This document shows, piece after piece, positions 21,168 to 33,105 of a DNA stretch of 64,000 nt (its first letter is position 1; the number at the start of each line of letters is the position of its first letter). The position numbers and the translations under genes are program-made. The notes beneath the pieces were generated by a model. It was not told where the DNA came from and made no database searches. It worked only from the letters and a program-made list of their open reading frames with translations. The stretch is from Ostrinia nubilalis (lineage: Eukaryota > Arthropoda > Insecta > Lepidoptera > Crambidae), in assembly GCF_963855985.1 (NCBI RefSeq), contig NC_087110.1, positions 3,711,001-3,775,000 of the forward strand. The letters run 5' to 3'.

Positions 21168-23104
21168 CTAGTGGTGTTTTTCGCCGTATGAATGCTTCTT
21201 GCAGAGCCTCGCGGCACCCAGGGTAAGAGTCTCGTGCAATGGATGGTGTTCTCTGAAAGGAGATTGCAAAAGTCCTTTATGTGGGCCTAAGTATATTATT
21301 TTAGAGGCTACAAGGCTCTGCAGAAATGGAAACCACGGCTGCGAAGGCCATATTGGAAATACTAGTATTCCGTTTGCATTGTCATCTACGATTTTTCTTA
21401 AACATTTTAAGATAAGCGAAAAGGGAGGAAATGCATAAAAATTAACGTCTTGCCAGTTTAGGGTGAATGCATCTACTGCGATTGCGTCTGGGTCTTGTTT
21501 CCATGATACGAATTTAGTGCATTTGGTATTTGTGCGAGAAGCGAATAGATCTAGGTCGGGTTGACCCAACTGTTCAACGATGGTTTTATAGCTTGAGACG
21601 GATAACTGCCATTCGGTGTCAGGATTTATAATTCTAGATGCAGGGTCAGCTTTATTCTCTTTGGTATTAACATAAGACGCGAATAACCAGATATTTCGTT
21701 TCTCGCACCATTGCCAAATAAGACGAGATAGATCGTTTAAATGGGGAAACTGAATGCCTCCCATGCGGTTTACATAACTTATGGCTGTTGTATTGTCTAC
21801 ACGTAACAATATTGCGCTGTTGGTTATTTGGTTAGCAAATACCTTTAATCCTAAAAAGACGGCTAGCAGTTCTTTATAATTAATATGGTGTTGTTGTTCA
21901 TCAGCTTTCCAAGCTCCATGAGCTCGTTTGTTTCCGCACGTAGCTCCCCACCCTGTACTAGACGCGTCTGTATAAATTTCGAGTTCGAAGTTTGAATATC
22001 GCATGGGGTTAGAGGTTTTAAAGATGTTATTTAACCACCATTTAAGATCTTCTAGTATGACTATAGGGAGTATGATGTTTGTTTCGTAATTATCATTTTT
22101 AAGTAAGGCTAAGTACTTTTGCCTTTCCAATATCTTTGTGTATACCCAACCGTACTTTACGGCTGGGCAGGCTGCGACTAATACCCCAATTAATTGTGAA
22201 AATTCTCGTATCGAGCATTTGGTAAGAGTTGTAAATTTTTTAACCAACTGAGCAATATTGTTTCGTTTTTGTTCGGGTAATGTAATGTGTAATGATTTGG
22301 TATTGAAAACAAAACCTAAAAAGCGACAAATGTGATTTGGCTGCAGAGAGCTTTTTTCAAAGTTTATTACGAAACCTAAGGATCGCAGGAGTCTCAAAGT
22401 CTCATTAACGTTATTTTTACAATCGATAAAGTTGTCTCCAATGCATAAAATATCGTCTAGGTAAATCACTGATTTAAAGCCGAGATTTCTGAGATGAGAA
22501 ATAACTTCTTTCATAATTTTTGTAAACACCCAGGGTGCCACTGATAGACCATAGGGCATAGCAGTAAATTCATATGTTTCAATGATTGAATTGGAGGCTT
22601 TTTTGCACTGAAAACGCAAGTATTTTCGGTCCTCGGGATTAATAGGGATCAAAAGGTAGGCTTCTTTTAGGTCTATTGTTGCCAGATAAGCATTTTTTGG
22701 AATAAGTTTGTATGCTGTTCTATAGTCTTCCATTTTGAAATGAGACTTTGAGACGAATTTGTTAAATTTTTTCAAGTTCAATATAAAACGTTTGTCGCCA
22801 TTAGGTTTTGGTGTTAAAAATATGCTAGACAAGTATTGGTCAGTGAGAGGTGTACATTTTTCAATAGCTCCTAAGTCTATAAGTTTGTTTAAGGCGATAT
22901 TTAAATCTTGATATTCAGCATGTGAGAAATTACATGGAGGTATGTTATATTGAACTACTTCTTTACAAAAAGGTATACGTAAACCATTTTTAACACAGTC
23001 TAATACATAAGTATTGGAAGTGATATGTGTCCAATTGTCATAAAAAAGAGATAATCTGCCAGCATGTACCTGAGTTATTGTTGTGATGTCCTCGGGCGCA
23101 TCTG
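21168..23104 (-). CDS. DIRS reverse transcriptase / RNase H / methyltransferase-like polyprotein
   Basis: Copies the element RNA into DNA. The open frame has no ATG at its beginning; it is open from at least 23104, overlaps the end of gag (stop at 23075) in the -1 frame and runs to 21168, about 640 codons. Domains in order: an A-G-R-L-S-L-F-Y-D-N-W block just after the overlap, reverse transcriptase with the catalytic YLDDIL, RNase H with YTDASSTGWGA and LLRVDNTTAISY, and a C-terminal DIRS-type methyltransferase-like part with DLDLFASR and FPPFSLI. The overlap suggests -1 frameshifting from gag, or a spliced or internal start; I cannot tell which. No internal stop was seen. Confidence 0.87.
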
Positions 23105-24628
23105 GTGTGCAGGACGTGGACCCCTTGGGAGAGGTGGAGCTGGTGGTGGTATCATCGAGGTTTGCTCGTACTGTCGTCGAGCATTGGGCGTGGGCTTCCT
23201 GTATCCTCCTCGTCCTCTGGTTGATGGGTAACGAGGAGGGGCCTGCCAGTTTTCCGAATATGGACGTGATGTTGAAGGCTGTGTTTGTCTTTGGTTTTGA
23301 TTAGGTCTTTTCATTTGGTTGCCTTGTCTTTCGAGGGTTTTTGCCACCTTTATTTTTTCCGACAGGTTGGCCCCGAAGAGCAATTCGTCTCGTTCTGTGT
23401 TATTTATAACACTTAGTGTGGTTTTATCTAGGCCTGTGCAGACAACTCTAGTTCTGATTTTCGTGAACAATGCGTGCATATCACACAGCATTCGACAACT
23501 GTTGCTTAGATGTTTTATAGCTGAGGCTTTGTCGTCGCTTGTCATTAATTTTTCCATGGCCCTATTTATGGCTGTTATAGCCGAGCCTATTTGCTGTTGA
23601 TTTGTGGCCCATCGTTTATCTTTTGTTTTCCTTGCGTCAGTCACGGCCGCCATGATCTCGGGGTTCATTTTCGGGGCTTGAAGCAGTCTACAGTTATTGG
23701 GAGTAGTGTATTCTTTGTAAATCCTGTCTTTTGCTTCTTTGTCCAGGCCTTTTTTGAGTAGAGGCTGCCATAATTTGGCCAGCCGTTCGTGTATGTCGCT
23801 CCCGTATTCGGGAGTGTCATCAGTCGGGTCTCCCAATGCTGCTAGCAGCTCTGGATCCAAGTCTGGTGGCGTTGTTGTCTCCGAAGTGACATTTTCAACA
23901 AGACTCGTTAGTTCTTGTGTAGGCTCTGAAGTAGTTTGTACTTCCAGGTTTGGTTCTGGCAGGATCTCAAAGGTTTCCTCGTAGGGGATTTCAACCGTGT
24001 TATCGGCTTGAGGAGGTGAATTCTCCTCGGGAACTAAAAGTAGAAATAAGCTATGTAAGTACTTAATTAAAATTCTTACAATTTGAATTATTTTAACTAC
24101 CTATGTTGAAGGTGGAAAGAATTACTTTTTTTTTTTTTTTTTTATATACTGCCTTATTTAGATCATGAAAATATTGCTAAATATTGATTCTGTTGTCTGT
24201 ATTTTAAATATCTAATAAGTATTTTAGTGGGTAGGTATATAAATTTTATTAAAAGTAAAGTCAAGGATTTGACTCTCGGTCAATTTGGAAAAAATTGACT
24301 CTTGGGTCTGCTAAAATGCATAATTTACTTATTTAGGCAACTCTCGGCCGATCTCGAAAGATACTTGGCTCTGGGTTGAGTAAGTAAATGCTGTTGTAAA
24401 CAACAGCGACTCTCGGTCAATCTCATTTGAGAATTAACTCTGGGTCTACACGCTCTACACCTACATGTGAGGCGTTTTGGTAGGAGAAAACACTGGTTTA
24501 GTACACATACTTGATAGAAAACTGTCGTCATCGGTTTCACATACACTTGGCGTAATTTCTTTTCTCCTTATTTTTGCAATTTTCTTTTCGTAATGCTTGA
24601 TTAGTTCTTCAGCACTACGTTTTGGCAT
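23075..24628 (-). CDS. DIRS gag-like protein, spliced
   Basis: Structural protein that would package the element RNA. Exon 1 is 24628-24511 (ATG at 24628, basic start MPKRSAEELIKHYEKKIAK); donor GTATGT at 24510; acceptor TAG before 24033; exon 2 is 24033-23075. Joined, the frame is open for 358 codons with an acidic Thr/Glu/Pro-rich linker, a helical middle region and a C-terminal Arg/Gly/Pro/Gln-rich tail that could bind RNA. The frame is blocked without splicing, and an intron in DIRS gag is a reasonable inference, not a certainty. The 477-bp intron contains an 18-19-nt T run near 24125. pol overlaps its end in another frame. Confidence 0.7.
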
Positions 24629-24957
24629 TTTGATTTTCAAAAACTTTTGTAAAATCACTTATTTCACTTATTTTTATATGCAAATATATTTTGAGAGGTG
24701 CGTTCGTCGCCGCGCGCAAAAAGGAATGAGCTGTAGTACCGGTTACGACTGTTACGGCGGTAGGGTTATTGGAGGGGGAAGAAATAAAGTAGTCAAATAA
24801 GATACTTTTTTGTATTACAATACAAACCATACGTGTTTTGTTTTTAATTAGACTGAATAAAAGTCTCTAAAAATTTTGCGAAGTCGCCTAGTAGCTTAAA
24901 GGGACTACCTGGTAAATAATATCTGAAGAATGAAGCTATAAAATATAATTATAACTA

Positions 24958-25519
24958 TTTTGAAGTGGCGCCACTGAGCCGCCCACGATTTAAATACACG
25001 TTTTTGTCAAATCATTACTTCTTACTACTTGTTTTCAAATGTAACGACCTAACGCTTTAATTTACTGGAAATTGAGATTACACGCAATTACCTAAATAAA
25101 AAGCATTTTACTTCGGAATTATCAACACGCCTCTTCGTTTACGAGCATCGCAGCAACATTGTGTTCCTTCGCGGCCGAAGTACCCACAGAAAAGGCTCGG
25201 CGACCTTCGGACTTCGTGCAACTTCACACATCGCAAGGAAAAAAAAAACCATCCAAAACGTGCAAAGAGGACGAAGACTGAGAAAAGGCACCTGGTTAAG
25301 ACGTCGTGAAAGTCTGCAGTAGGTCTACAACCTACAAAAGCGCATTTCGGTACGGCCAGCCATTCTTTCCCTAACCTGCCTCCCCAGCTTCACTAGTGTT
25401 GATACTGTGCTTAATTTCTCATTCCAGTGCTTGCATGCATCCACCCAATCCGTGCTACGTCATCTAGCATCCGCTTACACACCAGTATTAAGCCGTAAGT
25501 GTTTCCACAAATCACCATA
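24958..25519. other. Leader region before a BEL/Pao gag remnant
   Basis: Non-coding; it may contain the worn 5' LTR and leader of the following BEL/Pao element, but no second LTR copy exists in the window to define it. Confidence 0.35.
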
Positions 25520-26700
25520 ATGACATCAGAAAAGTCACCGTTTAAACTTGCTTTCTCTGAATCAAGTAACAATAATGTGCTTATGGAGTTATTTAAAATA
25601 CGGGGAGTTCGAAAGGGCAGGTTAACGAGATTGTCAAATTATGTAAATACTCTCGTTAATCAAGACTTACCCGTTCAAAAACGCATAGATTTAAAGTTAC
25701 GCATGAAAGGCATCAATGACTTGCTCACTGAATTCAGCACTCTTCAAACACGAATAGAACTAACTGTATCAGACTCAGCATTAGAAGAACAATTAACACA
25801 ACGCGATCAGTTTGAAGAGAGCTGCTACAGTATCTTAGCCTTGTGAATGCATTCTAAGCTCATAATCAGGGGTCAGTGAATCTTCTAAGGTGCCTAGTGG
25901 TTCATTACAATCGATTAAATTACCGACTATAAAATAAATATGCCTAACTTTGACGGTGTTTACGAGCACCGGCTCGAGTTTCGAGATACTTTTGTTTCCC
26001 TAGTGCATAACTCTAATGAAATCTCAAATATACAGAAATTTCACTACCTGAAATCCTCATTAAAGGGAAGATCAGAGCAAGTTATCAATTCCTTAGAGTT
26101 CTCTGCAGCTAACTATTCAGTAGCATGGGAGCTACTCCTAAACAGATACAATAACAATCATTTGCTAGTGCACAATCATGTAAAATCACTGTTTTCCAAA
26201 CAAAAACTCCCTAAGGAGTCTCCAAATTCACTCAGACGTCTCAATACAATACTTAAAAACTTACGCGCATTAAAAATACTAGGTGAACCCAAAGAACATT
26301 GGTACACTTTAGTTATTTACATAATAACCTCCAAATTAGACGAGACTACTGAGCGTGAGTTTAAATCACTCAGATTCTAAGAAAGCTCTCAAGGTAGATG
26401 ATTTGATTAAGCTCAAGGATCGTGCTAACATGCTGGAAACATTGCTGGTACCACATAGTCCTAGTATAAAGTTTAACCACGATAATAAAAACATAACTTC
26501 TACAAAGTCCACTGCAATGTTTCCACCAATAAGCCGCATCAACGATTCACTTCTATCAAAAAATACCTAATGTGTAGTGCCGACCACTCATTATACGCGT
26601 GCCAAAGATTTCTAGGTTTTGATTTGGACAATCTTATCACTAAACATAAGTTGTGTGAAAACTGTACCGTGTCGTAAGTGTAACAAAAAACATACATTAT
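25520..26700 (+). pseudogene. BEL/Pao retrotransposon gag, broken
   Basis: Gag of a BEL/Pao-type LTR retrotransposon. Piece 1 (25520-25846) has the RGVRKGRLTRLSNYV block and a heptad-like helical region typical of the N-terminal gag. Piece 2 (25940-26380) has FDGVYEHRLEFRDTFVSLVH, HYLKSSLKGRSEQVI and YSVAWELLLNRYNNN, the DUF1759-type BEL gag core. Piece 3 (26361-26570) continues it in another frame. Near 26655 a C-x2-C-type zinc-knuckle scrap (C-R-K-C-N-K-K-H) remains. Stops and frame changes separate the pieces; protease, RT and integrase are absent. It lies directly next to the DIRS terminus, with an hAT element inserted behind it. Confidence 0.8.
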
Positions 26701-26808
26701 TTCACAACGACTGATCCGAGACTGACCGAGCGGTGTCCCTCCACACCTTCAGCGCTAAACGCACGCCCCCCGCAGCCTCAGGCCCGCGGGCTCCATCACA
26801 ATGCAAAT

Positions 26809-27240
26809 CAGGGATGTTATGGATATCCGTAACCATAACCGAAACTATCAGATATCCGAAATAAAAAAATATCCGTAACCGTAACCGAAACTATCGGATA
26901 TCCGAAATAAAAAAAATCTGTAACCGTAACCGAAACCGATTTAAAAGTTTCTGATAAAGGCGAAGTCTAAATCTTAATATTTTTTAATATTTGTTACTTG
27001 TCTGGCCGCCTGTTTTACCTTTAACATAGGTGTCGTCATAATTGATGAAGTGGCTATGTGAGTCGCGCAGCATCTTGATTGAATTTTTCATTTTTAAAAT
27101 TCTAATATCCGTAACCGAAATTATCTGAAACTTTCGGACAATCCGAAATGATTTCATATCCGTAACCGAAACCGGTATAATATTATTCTAATATCCGTAA
27201 CCGCATCCATAACCGAAACTTCATATTCTTAACATCCCTG
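26809..27240. mobile_element. Non-autonomous hAT element with 8-bp target duplication
   Basis: 432 bp, ends CAGGGATGTTATGGATAT and the inverse of CAGGGATGTTAAGAATAT, flanked by a perfect 8-bp duplication ATGCAAAT (26801-26808 and 27241-27248). Inside, ATATCCGTAACCG-type units repeat near both ends. Non-coding. Confidence 0.85.
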
Positions 27241-27378
27241 ATGCAAATTCTAGTTTCGCAGGTAAATAATGCACACATTGATAATGACAGTCAATCTGTA
27301 TAATATACAGATTGACATATTATGTGCTGTTTTACTATCGACTGCATTGATCGAAATATCTGATGTGAACAACCGTTT

Positions 27379-28290
27379 GGCTAGCACGAAAAACTTTCGT
27401 CTTCGATTGAATGGTTTATGTATTCGAAAAAATGCGATCCCAGTAGTTGCATAGTAATTTTTATGTTTGGAAAACCGCAGTCACACGTTGTCAAAGTCCT
27501 ACGGTAGGTAGGTAATATAATGTAACGTGTGACTACGCCTTTCCAAACATGAAAATTACTATGCAACTACATTAGCAACTTTGTTCAGTTCAGTATTCAG
27601 AAAATCTTGTTTTATACTTTTTCAGCGTCGTTTTTTGTCGTAGTTGGGTTTTAGTTTTTTTACTTTTTATTATTTGTACTATTTTGGTGTTAAAGTGTAT
27701 TTGTGGCGCATAATATTAACAAAAGTTAAATTGATGAACTAATAAGTAGTAAAGAAGCTATGAACGAAAAGATGTGAATCATAATTTTCACACATTTCTA
27801 CATAACCTGTTAAAATTTTTCCGGTGATAAAAAAGTAGTGGTGTATATATATTCAAAATGTACAAGTAAAGCGCTTTCAAATGATACCAAACACGGCATA
27901 TTTATCTTAACTTTATTTTTTTACTCTGTATGTTTTGTCCGCTAGAGGGCGCCACATTAGATTTTGTGAAACCCCATAATATAGCCTATAACCAGCGGAC
28001 AATTAAGACGCTTCTAATGATATGGCATTTGTAGAATTCTGATAAGCAGTTTAGAAGTTACGAGGAAACAGATGAACATACATACATACATACATAGCCT
28101 GTCAAAATCATAACCCTCCTTTTGCTTTGCCGTAGTCGGGTAAAAATTAGTTTCGTTCTACCATTTCTCATACTGAGTTCACTTTAGATCAAGTTCACAG
28201 GCACGCTGTTTAAGTTTTCATACAAAATTTTTTTATGGCGATTCGAATACGCAAACGATTCTAAGTCGTAAGTTTTTCTTGCTGAAGGTA
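27379..28290. mobile_element. MITE of the 7141-7382 family with internal insertions
   Basis: Left end CTAGCACGAAAAACTTTCGTC (27379) and right end CGATTCGAATACGCAAACGA ... TTTTTCTTGCT (28290) match the 7141 family inverted ends. The two halves are separated by foreign DNA, including a second inverted-repeat element at 27434-27571 (ends GTAGTTGCATAGTAATTTT) and a decayed ACATACATACATA-bearing repeat near 28075-28140. Confidence 0.5.
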
Positions 28291-28597
28291 CCGTCACAAA
28301 CCGTTATCATTTGGCTCGCGCATTACTTGAAAGTGGCAGCCAATACTGTTTTATTTGCAATTTGTAAACAATTATGCGACAAATTAAACGCTAATATAAT
28401 ACAATCCGCATACGAAATTCGAGGGATAGGCAACTCAATCACACAATCCACGCAACTGTGTGACATCAATAATTATTATTATGAAATCGTGCATTACCGA
28501 TTTTACTACAAACTTACGATGTTTTGTTTTGCCTAATAATTATCACATCACATCTACACTGCCAGCCGTATCTATGCTAACATAGCGCACAACAGTT

Positions 28598-28712
28598 TAG
28601 GATAGCACAGACCAACTGACTTATAATAAAATTAAACCGATGTTTTGTATAAGTTTGACAGACTTTTGAAGTTTGTTAAAGTTAAATTAAGATGGTGCAA
28701 CCCAGCAACCAT
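28598..28712. mobile_element. Fold-back MITE, copy 2 of 3
   Basis: Degenerate copy of the 10364 family: TTGTATAAGTTTGACAGAC and TTAAGATGGTGCAACCCA are recognisable. It is followed to 29065 by AT-rich DNA without features. Confidence 0.4.
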
Positions 28713-29065
28713 CAGTTTTTATCTATGACTGAACAATGTTAACTTATCTAGAAAAATCTTTATCTAATCAAATTATGTGTTTGTCTAGAATTGACCTAGG
28801 AAATGTTTTTTTTTAAAATAAAACTATTATTTTCCTACCGGACCTGACAAATAATTTAGATCAGGTCAATTCGCCATCAGTTGTGTTTGTTTTTGATTTG
28901 ATTTTCCGGGTAGGAATAAAATAAATAAATATACAGAAGTCAAGTTAGATTACTTAACACAAGGTCCACTAGTGACTAGATCATGAGTAACGTCATTATC
29001 TAATGAATTGGGCATTATTTAATAAAGATAATAAAATTGGTCCACTATTCGTCGTGATTGGTTTA

Positions 29066-29302
29066 TCTATACTAATAATTATAAATGCGAAAGTAACTCT
29101 GTCTGTCTGTCTCGCTTTCACGACTAAGCCACTGAACCGATTTTGATGAAATTTGTCATGGAGATAGTTTGACTCCCAAGATGTCCTATCTTAGTCCTAT
29201 AGGACAGGTTTTATCCCGGTTTTTGACACAGGGACGCGCGCGTTAAAGTTTTTCTGTGACAGACAAAATTCCAAGCGAGCGAAGCCACGAGCGGAAAGCT
29301 AG
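29066..29302 (+). mobile_element. Short Helitron-like element upstream of UGT-B
   Basis: 237 bp, A|TCTATACTAATAATTATAAA ... GAGCGGAAAGCTAG|T, thus 5'-TC, 3'-CTAG and an A|T target. Same family as 17683-17907 and 58895-59120. It ends 293 bp before the UGT-B start codon. Confidence 0.7.
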
Positions 29303-30762
29303 TATCCAATAAAAGGTAACATTTTAGATTCATCAAGCCATCAATCAACAAGCTATAAATCAACCCGAAGTGACTATAGTTACCCAATAACCAGGTTAAA
29401 ACTTCACACAAATAAACTAAATAGAAGATAAGGGTAATTATGCCGATAGATACATTGTAGCACAAAGCAATGTGACTCAAGTTCAATAAAAGTAAATCGT
29501 TGAAACGATTAGACGCATAATATATTATTATATATTCTAATTGTCAAGTTATCCATCAGAACGAGCTTAGACATTATCGTGACAACAATACAGCCATGGC
29601 TAGGCTAATTTCCTTAGTGATAGTTATTGCATGTGCTATTGTGAGTGATGAAGGAGCTCGGATACTTGCAGTGTTCCCTACGCCATCAATAAGCCATCAA
29701 GTGGTGTTTCGAACGCTGACATTGGAGTTAGTCAACCGAGGTCACGAAGTAATTGTTCTGACAACAGACCCAATTTTCAAAGATAGAGGGTCACCAAAGA
29801 ATTTGCTCGAAATTCTTGCTCACGACGTTTCTTACGATTCTTGGTCAGTATTTACTTCATCAAATCTTACAACAGGCAATAAAAAGGATATGCGCGCCCA
29901 ATCGAGGTTAATCCTAACATTGTTGATGTCGCTATTCGTAAAAACAGATGCAACTGGAGGAAATGAAAAAACTTCTAATGGATAAATCGCAGAAATTCGA
30001 TTTGCTGATACTCGAAGCATACTTCTGGCCATTGTTAGAGCTTACGCACATATTTAAAGCACCAGTGATACAGGTCAGTTCATTTGGATAGACTGATGAT
30101 AATTTGAAAACCTTTGGTGCAGTCATCCATCCTTTTCTTTACCCGACGTGTGGGATTCAGAGAGTCAATAATCTGACATTTTGGGAGAAGGTATCAAATA
30201 TTTACAATGCTTACATCACAGAAAGAAATCTTGCTAAATTATATGAAATAACCAATGAAATGCTTAAAAGAGTGTTTGGTGAGAGTGTCCCATCGATTGA
30301 TAACCTGAGAAACAATGTTGATTTATTGTTATTAAATATCCATCCGATATGGGAAAGGAATCGTCCGGTTCCACCAAACGTGATCTTCATGGGAGGTGTT
30401 CATCAGAAACCAGAAAAGGAATTACCTCAGGTAAATGATAGTTTTACTAAATAAAAAATTAGAATGAGAACATTAAAATTAAAATCAGAATTAGACAATA
30501 CTAAACTGTGTAAACAATATTTGCAGGATCTCAAAAATTATTTAGACGCATCTGAAAATGGTGTCAATACATCAGCTTTGGAACCAACGTAGAACCAGCT
30601 TCGTTACCTCCAGAAAAAATTCAATCAATGATTGATGCAGTTTCTAAGTCACCCTACGATGTGCTATGGAAGTGGAATCAGAATGAGTTGCCGGGAAGAA
30701 CTTCCAATATAAGAATTTCAAAATGGTTTCCACAGTCGGACCTTTTACGTACGTATTAATAA

Positions 30763-31244
30763 CTAGCGGCCGCCCGTGACTTTGTACGCGTGGATCCCGT
30801 TTTACCCCCTTCATCTATCTTACGCGGTGTAGATTTTTTCATACAAATGTTTTTTCCCGCTAACTCCCGTTCCCGTGGGAATTTTGCAATATCCTGTTGT
30901 AACTAAGCTCGTTTACTAAGGTGACCTGCATGCCAAATTTTAAGCGTCTAACTTAAGCGGCTTAGATTTTACATACACAAGGATTTTCTCGCTAATTCCC
31001 GTTCTCGTGGGAATTTCGGGAATTCCTTGTTGTAACTAAGCTTCAAGTTTATTAAGGTACCTACATGCCAAATTTTAAGCGTCTTACTTAAGCGGTTTAG
31101 ATTTTTCATACAAAAGGATTTTCCCGCTAATTCCTGTTCCCGTGGGAATTCCTAAGTATACTTTGACCTGCCCAGGAGTATGAAGAATAATTGTACCAAG
31201 TTTCGTTAAAATCCGTCGAGTAGTTTTTGTTTCTATAAGGAACA

Positions 31245-31294
<50 letters not shown>

Positions 31295-31413
31295 AATTTT
31301 ACTGATTGCATTTTTGGCATCAGTATCGATCACTAATAACCCCCTGATAGTTATTTTGAAAATATATTTCATGTACAGAATTGACCTCTCTACAGATTTA
31401 TTATAAGTATAGA
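30763..31413 (-). mobile_element. Helitron-like element C in UGT-B intron 2
   Basis: 651 bp on the - strand: A|TCTATACTTATAATAAAT ... GGGCGGCCGCTAG|T. It starts 14 bp after the exon 2 donor. A GACA repeat lies at about 31252-31291; three near-repeats of the phrase ATTTTTCATACA.A...TTTTCCCGCTAA occur around 30835, 30970 and 31100. Non-coding. Confidence 0.65.
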
Positions 31414-31676
31414 TAGACAAGACTCATTCTATTTGCCATATTATTAATATAACTAGCGGCCGCCCGCGACTTCGTACGCGTGGACCTCGTTTTACTCCAT
31501 TAGGGGTGGAGTTTCGTAAAATCCGCTCTTAGCATCTATAGCGCATACATTTTAAATTTCTACTCTCTTACTTTAAACACATAGGACTTTCATAATATAA
31601 ACTTCCAACCCTCCTTTTATCTCCTTAGCCCCCGTAGTTGATTTCTAATGATACATTTTCAGTATATGTACCACCA

Positions 31677-32460
31677 CCACCACCACCATATCAGCCATAG
31701 GACGTCCACTGCTGAACATAGGCCTCCCCCAATGCTTTCAATGTTTATCGATTGGAAGCGGCCTGCGTCCAGCGCTTCCCTTTACGATGTCGTCGGTCCA
31801 CCTTGTAGGTAGAAGTCCCACGCTACATTTTCCGGTACGCGGCCTCCTTTCCAGAACCATTCTGCGCCATCGGCCATCAGTTCTGCGTACTATGTGCCCT
31901 GCCCATTGCCACTTCAGCTTGCTAATCCGTCGGGCTATGTCAGCGACTTTGGTTCGTTTACGGATCTCCTGATTTCTGATTCGATCTCGCAAAGAAACAC
32001 CAAGCATAGCCCTCTCCATAGCACGCTGTGCAACTGAGCTTCTGTATAAGGCCTATAGTGAGAGGCCACGTTTCCGAGCCATAAGTTATCACTGGTAACA
32101 CACATTGGTTATACACTCTAGTCTTCAGGCATTGAGGTATTTTGGACGAAAAAATGTTGCGTAATTTCCCGAACGCTGCCCAGCCGAGTTGGATTCGACG
32201 ATTGACCTCCTTCTCGAAAATGGACCTACCTAGCTGGATCGTTTGTCCGAGGTAGACATACCTACTTGTCGACAATCTCGAGAATTGAGCTCTCAACTGA
32301 AACTGGGTAGGGCGCAACATGGACATTCGACATATTATCTAAGCTTCGTTTTGTCCATGTTCATCCTCAGGCCTACCTGTTGGGAAAATCGATTAAGGTC
32401 TTCGAGCATTGTGCCAAGATCTTCCAACGATTCTGGCATGACCACAATCGTCGGCAAACT
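31677..32460 (-). pseudogene. RTE LINE reverse transcriptase 3' part inside Helitron B
   Basis: Collinear with 12027-12830: the VYLGQTIQLGRS and LPVITYGSETW blocks (32326-31958), then KLKWQWAGHIVRR and RPRTGKCSVGL (32019-31738), tail GGTGGTGGTGGTGG. The reverse-transcriptase F-A-D-D block seen in the other copy is lost here by a small deletion. Dead copy. Confidence 0.75.
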
Positions 32461-32692
32461 GTGGTACTGTGTACACATGTACGTACACAGTACCACAGTG
32501 TACCGAACAGTATATGTACACCTCCACAATATCTAGAGATCATAGTGAGCATATATTTTAACTTTCAAGTCTCTTACTTTAAAAACCAAGGACTGCAATA
32601 CAAACTTCTAACTCCCTTTTTAACTCCCATAAGGGTTGAATTTTGCAAAATTTCGTCTTAGTGAATACCTACGTTCTAAAAGGAGATAACTA

Positions 32693-33105
32693 TATTCCAC
32701 TTTGATCACCTGGCTTTGATCAGCCAGGTGATCAAAATGGACTTACAGCGACAATTTAGTGTCCTTTGAATTTGTTTTGTGCCTTTGATCACCCACGGAT
32801 ACGATGTCCTGGGTGAGCCAAGTAGACTCTAGTTAAAGTATTATTTTAGTGTCCTTTGATCATCTACAAACAAAGCACACCTCCTCTGAATAGTCACATG
32901 TCCAATTGTTGTACTACATAATATTTTGTTTTGTAACATTTTTGATATTTTCTAAAAACCGCAATAAACAAATTGGACATGTATGTGACAATTCAGAGGT
33001 ATGATTTATTTATAGGTGATCAAAGAACACTAAAAAAATCATTTAACTGGAGTCCACTTTGATCATCTTGGTGATCAAAGCCAGGTGATCAAAGTGGAAT
33101 AGACA
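32693..33105. mobile_element. MITE inside Helitron B
   Basis: About 410 bp with inverted ends TATTCCACTTTGATCACC and complement, and several internal TTTGATCA motifs near both ends. TA flanks fit a Tc1/mariner-type target. Non-coding; its remnant in Helitron A begins at about 13030. Confidence 0.65.

Larger units (their letters stand above)
19557..24957 (-). mobile_element. DIRS-like tyrosine-recombinase retrotransposon, nearly complete
   Basis: About 5.4 kb on the - strand with gag (spliced), pol (RT, RNase H, methyltransferase-like) and a tyrosine recombinase in the DIRS order. Inverted terminal repeats of about 190 bp pair 24724-24914 with 19629-19820. An internal complementary region at 19943-19985 is the inverse of the outermost left terminus (24908-24952), as DIRS elements need to form the circular intermediate that the recombinase integrates (established knowledge). 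No target duplication is expected or seen. The low-coordinate end is bracketed by a perfect 72-bp inverted repeat (19557-19628 and 19871-19942). All three coding regions look open, so the element may be recently active. Confidence 0.88.

Noticed and set aside
23083..23984. + strand open frames opposite the DIRS gag
   Set aside because: Antisense shadows of the gag coding region.
31084..31420. Open frame with S-V-C-L-S-V-C-L repeats
   Set aside because: It translates a GACA simple repeat inside Helitron C.
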